Of a DNA stretch of 10,186 bases, positions 1 to 6,826 are shown one piece after another. Below the pieces are notes generated by a model. The model worked only from the letters and a program-made list of their open reading frames with translations, had not been told where the DNA came from and did not search any database. The stretch's first letter is position 1, and every line of letters begins with the position of its first letter. A program made the position numbers and the translations under genes. Where the stretch lies: assembly GCA_027063755.1 (NCBI GenBank), contig JAMORD010000062.1:1-10186 (forward strand), given 5' to 3'. The DNA is from a bacterium (GTDB taxonomy: Bacteria; Coprothermobacterota; Coprothermobacteria; Coprothermobacterales; JAADFF01).

Positions 1-2
1 TG

Positions 3-152
3 GGGAGAGGATCATATATCTTTGCCCGTGGCGATATCCACTTTGTGGAGATGGCCCTCAATGTCAAACTTCAGGGTGGCATGGCATGGGTAGATGGGCT
101 GAAATCCCGAAAGAAACAGCTTATACCGGCCCTTAGCCGGGTGCTGATGTGA
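3..152 (+). CDS. 3' end of an unrecognised gene (partial)
   Basis: An open frame enters from the left edge and ends at TGA 150-152, giving 49 visible C-terminal residues beginning GRGSYIFARGD and ending ALSRVLM. The segment is soluble in character, with alternating hydrophobic and charged residues, a basic patch (KSRKKQ) and no membrane segment. It is richer in G+C than the minus-strand genes that follow and resembles guaB and guaA in composition, so it is probably part of the core genome. It is followed at once by a strong terminator, so it is the last gene of its transcript. I do not recognise the family from this short tail. That it is coding rests on composition, the clean stop and the terminator placement. 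Confidence 0.6.
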   Translation, partial: GRGSYIFARGDIHFVEMALNVKLQGGMAWVDGLKSRKKQLIPALSRVLM

Positions 153-159
153 GGTGGGG

Positions 160-187
160 AAAAGGACAGGGAGTTCCCTGTCCTTTT
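160..187. terminator. Bidirectional intrinsic terminator
   Basis: A 12-bp perfect stem (160-171 with 176-187; AAAAGGACAGGG against its complement) closes a 4-base loop AGTT. The A-run and T-run flanks give a U-tract in both directions. It sits 8 bases after the stop of the partial plus-strand gene and overlaps the TAA (188-186) of the minus-strand lipoprotein, so it serves both convergent genes. Confidence 0.88.
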
Positions 188-1076
188 AATGGTATAAGAT
201 GTAAAATCCGTTATTCTTTATGCTGTCTACTTGTTTGCCGTCTATCTGTAGGCTATTATCCTTGATAGTAATGTGGTATGTACCAATTTGTATTGTTGGA
301 TCAGGTTGATTGTTATTTAGGGTTTGAATACTGAAGCTGGTATGGGAGATATCTGGCACAACAAAAATCTTTTTCTTTTCATCTTGGCAAAGTAGGTAAT
401 GAGATGGTGATAGATATGTGGAGGAGCATGATACAAAACAACTAACGGTGGCTGTTTTCATAACTTGGTTATCAGTAATGTTATATAGTTGGACTACTGT
501 TTGAGGGGTGTTTCCCCTCATAGAGCTGTATCCCCATATTAGATATAGTTTGTCTTGTTTTTTAAATCCCGTCAATATGAAAGGGGGATTTTCATCGGCA
601 TTCCATGGTATATGAATCTCCATTATTTTTTTGTTGCCGAGGTATATTTCACCGCCGTTATAGTCATATGCGACTATGTAACCGCCATATATAGGGGCTA
701 TGCCTGAGCCAATGGATGGTGAAGGGAAGTATGGTAAAGTAGATGCATAAATAATGTCTGAATCATTGATATGGTATTTACTATCTGGGGGAAGATATAC
801 ATATATTTTTTTGTTAGTATATGAGAACGACTGAGGAACCAAATTATTATTTATCACGGTAGCTGTCATGACGGTTTGTTCTGATAGTTGTGTGCCGTCA
901 AAGTAAAGAGCTTTTAGGTTGTATATAGTGTATAGTTTGTTGTCATTAGTAGTTGTTATGCCTAGTACCTTTAGTCCTATGAATATTTTCTTGCTTGGGG
1001 ATTGACCGCATCCCACAAATATCGTTATTATTAGTATGAATACTGTAATTATCAACAAATGTTTTTTTTCTTTCAT
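186..1076 (-). CDS. Predicted lipoprotein, 296 aa, function unknown
   Basis: The protein starts at ATG 1076-1074, nine bases after the binding site AAAGGAGGG (1094-1086). A basic N-terminus (MKEKK) leads into a hydrophobic segment and a lipobox-like IFVGC with the lipidated Cys at residue 23, although Phe at -3 is unusual. The mature protein would be anchored to the outer face of the cytoplasmic membrane. The rest is rich in Tyr, Asn, Ile and short beta-strand-like units such as KLYTIYNL, KIYVYLPP and KLYLIWGY, which suggest a beta-propeller or beta-sandwich; this is inference only. Two cysteines lie close together in VSCFVSCSS. The gene lies 62 bases downstream of the amidase-domain gene with no clear promoter between them, so they may be co-transcribed. 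The mature N-terminus CGQS is shared with the second lipoprotein of this window. It is low in G+C. No family is recognised. Confidence 0.82.
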   Translation of the reverse strand: MKEKKHLLIITVFILIITIFVGCGQSPSKKIFIGLKVLGITTTNDNKLYTIYNLKALYFDGTQLSEQTVMTATVINNNLVPQSFSYTNKKIYVYLPPDSKYHINDSDIIYASTLPYFPSPSIGSGIAPIYGGYIVAYDYNGGEIYLGNKKIMEIHIPWNADENPPFILTGFKKQDKLYLIWGYSSMRGNTPQTVVQLYNITDNQVMKTATVSCFVSCSSTYLSPSHYLLCQDEKKKIFVVPDISHTSFSIQTLNNNQPDPTIQIGTYHITIKDNSLQIDGKQVDSIKNNGFYILYH

Positions 1077-1105
1077 GCTCTTCTTCCCTCCTTTTTTAGA
1101 TTAGA

Positions 1106-1125
1106 CGAGGATGAGGAGAGAAGGA
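1106..1125. repeat. Inverted repeat, left copy (between amidase and lipoprotein genes)
   Basis: The plus strand carries CGAGGATGAGGA (1106-1117), then G and AGAAGGA to 1125. The reverse complement occurs at 2177-2195, identical over 12 bases and then, after one extra base here, over 7 more. On the minus-strand transcript this copy lies 13 bases after the amidase stop and 11 bases before the lipoprotein ribosome binding site. Confidence 0.6.
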
Positions 1126-1138
1126 TTCTTATTTAGTG

Positions 1139-1540
1139 TTAATGAACATCAAAAACATTCCATTGCCCAATGTAGGTAAGCATGTGTTTTCTGTCACTAG
1201 TATGGGAGTCAATATAAATATAGCTTCCTGATACACCTGCTATAACACCTACATGAGCATAACTTTTGTAAGATGCTATATCTCCTGCGACTGGATTGTA
1301 GGTGTATTGAATGTGGTTTGTACTGAACAAGTATTCTATAAGTCCATTGACGTTTACCCATGCATAGGAATATGGATACCACCTATAGTCTGTTGTTAGT
1401 CCTCCCGCATGTAATGCCTGTGATACAAAATTTGCACAATCATTGCAATAGAAGTAGTTGTATGCATGGTTGTAATATGAGCTATCCATGTATGTTTGGG
1501 AATTGCACTTTTTCCAAGTATTGTTTGTATATCTATCTGC
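1139..1540 (-). other. Amidase_6-like / CHAP-like cysteine hydrolase domain, C-terminal part after the TAG
   Basis: Reading on after the TAG gives a compact papain-like hydrolase domain. The motif NDCANFVSQALHAGG carries the likely nucleophile Cys (residue 238 counted from ATG 2149). GDIASYKSYAHVGVIAG carries the likely general base His 299, and YIDSHTSDRK could supply the third polar residue. This order (Cys early, then GD, then HVGV) is typical of putative amidase and NlpC/P60-CHAP relatives that act on cell-wall peptide bonds. That role is inferred from family resemblance, and no substrate can be read from the sequence. The domain needs the upstream signal peptide to be exported. The longest ATG-initiated segment is 1489-1139 (116 aa), which would be cytoplasmic and lacks a ribosome binding site. 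Confidence 0.72.
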
Positions 1541-2149
1541 CTAAGATACAATGGCAGAGTGAGATACGTACCTGTTATTCATCTGTATTTGTTTTTTCTG
1601 CCATAGCCTATACTCTTTTAGAATTCTTGCTTTCCACATATCCTTAGTGATGACATAGTTTTTGAGTGGGAAGAGGACGATTGTGTTGAGAGGGTTGAAT
1701 CCCATTACCTTTACATTCTTGCCATCATTAACAATGGCGATACCAACGTCTATATCTTTAAAGGTCTGTCCGACAGAGGAATAGGCATCTATACCAGTTT
1801 TATTAGATAATTTCTTCATTTTATTTGTAAGGGTTTTAATAAATATAGAGAAGTTTTTGTCGTTTGCTTTTTCTGTCATTAGTTCCCTAAGTGCTTCTAT
1901 ACGGGTATCGTTGCCTACTTTGTAAGTGACAACAAACTCGTAGGTATAAACATCTTTACCTCCTATTTTGAAGTGATCTTTGTTCCATAGGTGATATCTC
2001 GCTATAGGATTGCCGACTTGGTCAAAGATTTGATAAAGTCCCTTTGTGGCAAGAGGTAAATATGGATCTTTGTTAGCATAGGTGGGAATAGAAAAGGAAC
2101 CACATAGCAGGATAGATATGATTGTTAATGTTAAAAGAAAACGCTTCAT
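1541..2149 (-). CDS. N-terminal part of the amidase-domain protein: signal peptide plus unknown domain, 202 aa
   Basis: Translation starts at ATG 2149-2147 after GGGAGGT (2163-2157), seven bases away. MKRFLLTLTIISILLCGSFS is a classical secretion signal with a probable signal peptidase I site after TYA (residue 25), so the product is exported. Residues 26 to about 185 form a mixed alpha/beta domain with no cysteine and a Lys-rich helix (KTLTNKMKKLSNKTG). Its family is not recognised. Many amidase_6 proteins carry an uncharacterised N-terminal domain of about this size, which is consistent with this being the first half of one protein rather than a separate gene. As the sequence stands, the product would stop at TAG 1541 and lack the enzyme domain. 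A promoter with an extended -10 lies at 2204-2212. Confidence 0.72.
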   Translation of the reverse strand: MKRFLLTLTIISILLCGSFSIPTYANKDPYLPLATKGLYQIFDQVGNPIARYHLWNKDHFKIGGKDVYTYEFVVTYKVGNDTRIEALRELMTEKANDKNFSIFIKTLTNKMKKLSNKTGIDAYSSVGQTFKDIDVGIAIVNDGKNVKVMGFNPLNTIVLFPLKNYVITKDMWKARILKEYRLWQKKQIQMNNRYVSHSAIVS

Positions 2150-2176
2150 TTGTTTTACCTCCCTTCTCTTAATATT

Positions 2177-2195
2177 TCCTTCTTCCTCATCCTCG
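2177..2195. repeat. Inverted repeat, right copy (5' leader of amidase transcript)
   Basis: The plus strand TCCTCATCCTCG (2184-2195) and the adjoining TCCTTCT (2177-2183) are the reverse complement of 1106-1125, with one base missing. It lies just after the predicted transcription start of the amidase gene and 13 bases before its ribosome binding site. The nascent 5' leader could therefore pair with the spacer after the amidase gene. Confidence 0.6.
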
Positions 2196-2203
2196 CCATA
2201 ATT

Positions 2204-2212
2204 ATTATAGCA
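2204..2212 (-). promoter_or_regulatory. Promoter (extended -10) for the amidase gene
   Basis: Read on the minus strand, 2212-2204 is TGCTATAAT, a consensus TATAAT with the TGn extension that can replace a good -35. No convincing -35 box is visible at 16-18 bases. The predicted start, near 2197, leaves a leader of about 48 bases before the ATG. Confidence 0.6.
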
Positions 2213-2878
2213 TTGATATATTAGTATTGTTTGAATTTAATAGTTGGAGAAATGCTTGTAAAGTTGGGAAAAACAGTATATATTGTGTAAAAACTATCAT
2301 TGGAATGGGAATGTATTATCAAATTGTGATTATCTGATACCTATTTTGTTATTGATACGATTTACAGTGGTGCTAGTGCTTTAGGTGGTAGAAAATAAAT
2401 GATGGCAAATGAGTTTTTTCGTGTTATGGGATTTAATATGAGTGCAAAGGGATGTGGACGATGTGGACATTTTATGGTATTTTATTGGAGATTTTTTTAA
2501 CAATCTAGGGGTTTTTTCTTTTTTTATTCACGATGCTGGTGTTGTGTAAATTAAGGTGAATTAAAATGGAAAAATAAAGGTCTGAATTTATTGATACAAT
2601 GGTATTCTTTTCTTGATAGTTTATCATGTAGAAGGTATGTGGCCTGCCTTTATTTTATCTGAGATACTTTTTATGCTGATAGTATATGTTGGTAATGGCT
2701 AAGATGGAGTTTTGTTATTGGATATTTGTTCCAATAAATAGGCTCGTCTATGTTCGTTTATTATGTGAAATGTATGCGGCTTCGTAGGTGATGATGTTAC
2801 TGTGGTAGGAAAGGATAGAGGTTAATTAGACAAGATTTTCCTCTCACTTATCGGAGGTATGCATTTGGACAGTAGTAG
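2213..2878. other. A+T-rich stretch without a convincing gene
   Basis: About 670 bases with stops in all frames. It contains a 9-bp tandem duplication GATGTGGAC (2451-2459 and 2460-2468), T-rich runs at 2491-2526, and an 8-bp hairpin TTATTGGA / TCCAATAA (2715-2722 with 2730-2737) that is too A+T-rich and lacks the T-tract of a normal terminator. One short open frame (2402-2500) is listed separately. I see no RNA gene, transposon end or further protein fragment. Confidence 0.5.
2402..2500 (+). CDS. Doubtful 32-codon open frame with a CGRCG motif
   Basis: ATG 2402-2404 to TAA 2498-2500 encodes a 32-residue peptide starting MANEFFRVMGF, with the cysteine pair in KGCGRCGHF created by the GATGTGGAC tandem duplication. 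The possible binding site (AGGTGG, near 2383) is about 13 bases upstream, too far to be good. No promoter is clear. It may be chance in A+T-rich DNA and is listed only because Cys pairs in small peptides can matter. Confidence 0.15.
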   Translation: MANEFFRVMGFNMSAKGCGRCGHFMVFYWRFF

Positions 2879-2983
2879 TTATTTCAAAAACAGATAAGGG
2901 GTTGATTGTCCTAGTCTATTGACAGTAAACATCAGTTGTGCGAATTTGTGAAAAGAACTGCTGCTAACGGCGACAGGTAAAAA
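2879..2983 (-). pseudogene. Out-of-frame continuation of the lipoprotein
   Basis: In the neighbouring frame, after the five-T run (2983-2979 on the minus strand), the translation reads LPVAVSSSSFHKFAQL and ends STPYLFLK at TAA 2881-2879. Joined after DPYL it gives a smooth 211-residue lipoprotein, whereas the in-frame ending TCRR is short and basic. I infer a one-base insertion in the homopolymer, or a sequencing error there. Slippage during expression is possible but less likely in so short a run. Confidence 0.5.
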
Positions 2984-3515
2984 GATATGGATCGGATATG
3001 TCTTGGGGATGAGACATAGGGTATGTGAGTGTGCCGACGAGGTATGTTCCTGTACCTGATACAGCATTGGGGCAAGATGTCACGGCGGATAAAGATTCTG
3101 GTATAGGAATGTAGTAATATATTGTGACAGTTGAGGAAAATTGCAAGGTATGTTTTATAAGTTTTCCAATAGGTGTTTTGCCGTCATATGGGTAGAACTG
3201 AGTGATAAGCGTTTTTATGGTTTCCGGTGTTTGACCTAGAGGAAATCCTGTGGAAGTTTTTTGCATTTTGACATAAGATATAATAACGGGATCCGGGTCT
3301 GATATCATGTCTAAATATCCTTTGAGGGCTTTTTCATTTTGAAGAATCTTAGGATCTGTTCCATGTAACAGAACGGTACGTATGTTTGAAAGATATGCTT
3401 GCAGTAGATGTTGTGTTTGCTGGAAATGCTCGGATACAGATTGACCACATGCAGCTAATAGTACTACCACACTAAGGACTATTATTAGTATCCTGTGCCT
3501 TATATATTTCCTCAT
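2964..3515 (-). CDS. Predicted lipoprotein, 183 aa as read (probably 211 aa)
   Basis: The start is ATG 3515-3513, with AAAGGGG (3532-3526) ten bases upstream. MRKYIRHR leads to a hydrophobic segment and a good lipobox LLAAC with lipidated Cys 23, giving a membrane-anchored outer-face protein whose mature end is CGQS, as in the lipoprotein at 186-1076. The body has a helical first part (HFQQTQHLLQAYLSNIRTVL) and a second part with beta-strand character (STVTIYYYIPIP, TGTYLVGTLTYPMS). As read it ends DPYLFTCRR at TAG 2966-2964. Deleting one base of the five-T run at 2983-2979 continues the protein to TAA 2879. The family is not recognised; a minus-strand -10 (TATAAT, 3551-3546) lies upstream. 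Confidence 0.75.
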   Translation of the reverse strand: MRKYIRHRILIIVLSVVVLLAACGQSVSEHFQQTQHLLQAYLSNIRTVLLHGTDPKILQNEKALKGYLDMISDPDPVIISYVKMQKTSTGFPLGQTPETIKTLITQFYPYDGKTPIGKLIKHTLQFSSTVTIYYYIPIPESLSAVTSCPNAVSGTGTYLVGTLTYPMSHPQDISDPYLFTCRR

Positions 3516-3545
3516 ATTCCTTCGTCCCCTTTCTTACGCGTTATT

Positions 3546-3551
3546 ATTATA
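3546..3551 (-). promoter_or_regulatory. Probable -10 box for the second lipoprotein
   Basis: The minus strand reads TATAAT at 3551-3546, with no good -35 at the usual distance. A start near 3540 would give a leader of about 25 bases containing the ribosome binding site. It is divergent from the guaB promoter about 120 bases away. Confidence 0.45.
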
Positions 3552-3666
3552 TCGATAATTGCGTTTACTCATCCTTCTTAGAGTAGAAATTTGAAGGTAG
3601 AAAAAGTTCCATACTTAAATGGATACGGGATTTCCCTTTTCCTTATCAATGATGAGGTTATTTCTT

Positions 3667-5200
<1,534 letters not shown>

Positions 5201-5203
5201 CAC

Positions 5204-5228
5204 GGGAGGGGCATGCCCCTCCCTTCTT
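5204..5228 (+). terminator. GC-rich palindromic hairpin between guaB and guaA
   Basis: GGGAGGGGCATGCCCCTCCC (5204-5223) is a perfect palindrome. It can form an 8-bp all-G/C stem closed by CATG, followed by TTCTT and four bases after the guaB stop. The short, broken T-tract suggests partial termination or mRNA stabilisation, lowering guaA relative to guaB, rather than full transcription stop, because guaA has no promoter of its own. Confidence 0.7.
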
Positions 5229-5233
5229 CATAT

Positions 5234-5241
5234 AAGGGGGG
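5234..5241 (+). promoter_or_regulatory. Ribosome binding site that selects the GTG start of guaA
   Basis: AAGGGGGG (5234-5241) directly abuts ATG 5242, leaving no spacing for that codon, but lies six bases before GTG 5248. The GTG is therefore the better start, giving MKSVLVLDFGSQY. Confidence 0.75.
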
Positions 5242-5247
5242 ATGTTT

Positions 5248-6786
5248 GTGAAGTCTGTCTTGGTGCTTGATTTTGGTTCTCAGTATACAAGACTCATTGT
5301 CAGGAGGCTGAGGGATAAAGGCTACTACGCTGTGCTCTTGCCACACAGCGTGTCTGAAGATGTAGCCCGTGAGTATGACCCCGGTGCCGTGATACTCTCA
5401 GGGGGACCAAATAGTGTGTATGAAGAGGGAGCCCCACAGATGCCAGAGTGGGTGCTATCTCTCAGTGTGCCTGTGCTTGGCATATGCTACGGGCTGCAGC
5501 TTATTGCCCACACACTTGGGGGACAGGTGCAGAAAGCACCACACAGGGAATATGGCAGGGCAAGACTACATGTAGACAATGACAGGCTCTTTGAGGGGCT
5601 ACCCCGTGAGTTTGATGTGTGGATGAGCCATGGTGACAGGGTGGAGAGACTACCGGAGGGATTTTTCTCTATAGCCCACACAAGCGATGCCCCATATGCA
5701 GCTATTAGAAACACGGAGGGTACTATGTATGGTGTGCAGTTTCACCCAGAGGTTGCACATACCCAGTATGGCTCTGAGATACTGGCAGACTTTGTTTCTA
5801 ATGTGGCGGGGCTACAGCCCACATGGAAGGTGGACAACCTTGTAGATGTGCTGATAGACGAAGTTAGACAGCAGGTAGGAGACGGCAAGGTTATCTTAGG
5901 TCTCTCCGGTGGTGTAGACTCTTCCACTTTGGCACTGCTTCTTCACAAGGCCATAGGTGACAGGGTGATCCCCATCTTTGTGGATACAGGTCTTATGAGA
6001 AAAAATGAGTCCGCCGAGGTAAGAAGTGCCTTTGAAAACTTGGGTATTCATATACACATGGTAGATGCCTCAGAGGAGTTTTTCCGTGCCCTGAAGGGGG
6101 TAACCGACCCCGAGGAGAAGAGAAAGCGTATAGGCCACACATTTATAGATGTCTTTACCCGTGAGGCCGAGAGGCTGAAAAAAGAACATGGTGATATAGA
6201 GTTTCTGGCACAGGGTACACTGTACCCCGATGTCATAGAAAGCAGTGTGCATGGGGGACCATCACGCACTATAAAGACCCACCACAATGTGGGAGGACTG
6301 CCGGAGAAACTGGGCTTTAAACTGGTTGAACCCTTTAGGTATCTTTTTAAAGACGAGGTGCGTGAGATAGCCCGGGCTTTAGGACTGCCCGAATATCTTG
6401 TAAAGAGACACCCATTCCCCGGCCCCGGCCTTGCCGTGAGAATACTAGGCGAGGTAACCCCTGAAAGGGTAAAGCTCCTTCAGGAGGCAGATGCCATATT
6501 TATAGAGGAGCTGAAGAGGTGGAACCTTTACGACAGCGTGTGGCAGGCCTTTGCCGTTTTGCTGCCCGTGCAAAGCGTTGGTGTTATGGGTGATGAGCGC
6601 ACATATGAAAATGCCGTGGTGTTGAGGGCTGTTGTCTCTACAGATGGCATGACAGCCGACTGGGCAAGACTACCGTATGATTTCCTTGACCATGTATCCC
6701 GCCGCATAGTAGGAGAGGTAAGGGGCATAAACAGGGTGGCATATGATATCACATCAAAGCCACCGGGGACCATAGAGTGGGAGTGA
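5248..6786 (+). CDS. guaA: GMP synthase (glutamine-hydrolysing), 512 aa
   Basis: GMP synthase uses ATP and ammonia from glutamine to amidate XMP to GMP, directly after GuaB. The N-terminal class I glutamine amidotransferase domain (about 1-190) has the triad Cys 80 (GICYGLQ), His 166 and Glu 168 (VQFHPEV). The ATP-pyrophosphatase domain follows, with its P-loop SGGVDSS (220-226). The C-terminal dimerisation and XMP-binding domain has HPFPGPGLAVRILGE, the RAVVSTDGMTADWARLP segment and the conserved end GTIEWE. All landmarks are intact and the length is typical. The GTG start is chosen by ribosome-binding-site spacing; the alternative ATG 5242 adds two residues. It depends on transcription from the guaB promoter through the intergenic hairpin, and ends just before a strong terminator. 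Confidence 0.97.
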   Translation: MKSVLVLDFGSQYTRLIVRRLRDKGYYAVLLPHSVSEDVAREYDPGAVILSGGPNSVYEEGAPQMPEWVLSLSVPVLGICYGLQLIAHTLGGQVQKAPHREYGRARLHVDNDRLFEGLPREFDVWMSHGDRVERLPEGFFSIAHTSDAPYAAIRNTEGTMYGVQFHPEVAHTQYGSEILADFVSNVAGLQPTWKVDNLVDVLIDEVRQQVGDGKVILGLSGGVDSSTLALLLHKAIGDRVIPIFVDTGLMRKNESAEVRSAFENLGIHIHMVDASEEFFRALKGVTDPEEKRKRIGHTFIDVFTREAERLKKEHGDIEFLAQGTLYPDVIESSVHGGPSRTIKTHHNVGGLPEKLGFKLVEPFRYLFKDEVREIARALGLPEYLVKRHPFPGPGLAVRILGEVTPERVKLLQEADAIFIEELKRWNLYDSVWQAFAVLLPVQSVGVMGDERTYENAVVLRAVVSTDGMTADWARLPYDFLDHVSRRIVGEVRGINRVAYDITSKPPGTIEWE

Positions 6787-6790
6787 GGGG

Positions 6791-6825
6791 TAAAGGCAGG
6801 TATCTACTGTGGATACCTGCCTTTA
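6791..6825. terminator. Intrinsic terminator after guaA, shared with the convergent membrane-protein gene
   Basis: A 14-bp perfect stem (6791-6804 with 6812-6825, TAAAGGCAGGTATC and its complement) closes a 7-base loop. It is followed on the plus strand by a T-rich stretch (GTTAATTATTTTT). It begins five bases after the guaA stop and ends one base from the minus-strand stop TAA at 6829-6827. It is strong for guaA and weaker, with a broken T-tract, for the opposing gene. Confidence 0.88.
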
Positions 6826-6826
6826 G

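Larger units (their letters stand above)
1139..2149 (-). pseudogene. Secreted amidase-domain protein interrupted by one in-frame TAG
   Basis: The reading frame from ATG 2149 to TAA 1139 (337 codons) is continuous except for a single TAG at 1543-1541, codon 203. The 202-residue upstream part and the amidase part downstream are in the same frame, with no length change needed to join them. Around the stop the protein reads SHSAIVS-stop-ADRYTNN. In amidase_6-type domains (Pfam PF12671, recalled) an A-V-x-Y-A-x-x-Y stretch with Tyr commonly precedes the NDCxNFVSQ catalytic motif, so the TAG looks like a one-base change from a TAT or TAC tyrosine codon. The first ATG downstream (1489) has no ribosome binding site, so restart there is unlikely. 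Options are a nonsense mutation, a sequence error, or amber readthrough; no suppressor or pyrrolysine gene is in the window. Downstream catalytic residues are intact, so any inactivation would be recent. Confidence 0.75.

Noticed and set aside
1139-1489. Independent 116-residue amidase gene starting at ATG 1489
   Set aside because: There is no ribosome binding site or signal peptide at that ATG, and the frame is continuous with the upstream signal-peptide protein apart from one TAG.
1541-1543. Pyrrolysine insertion at the TAG
   Set aside because: No pyl genes are in the window, the position fits an ordinary Tyr, and TAG serves as the ordinary stop of the peptide gene at 9865.
5242-5244. ATG start for guaA
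   Set aside because: The ribosome binding site touches this ATG with no spacer; GTG 5248 has proper spacing and gives the usual N-terminus.
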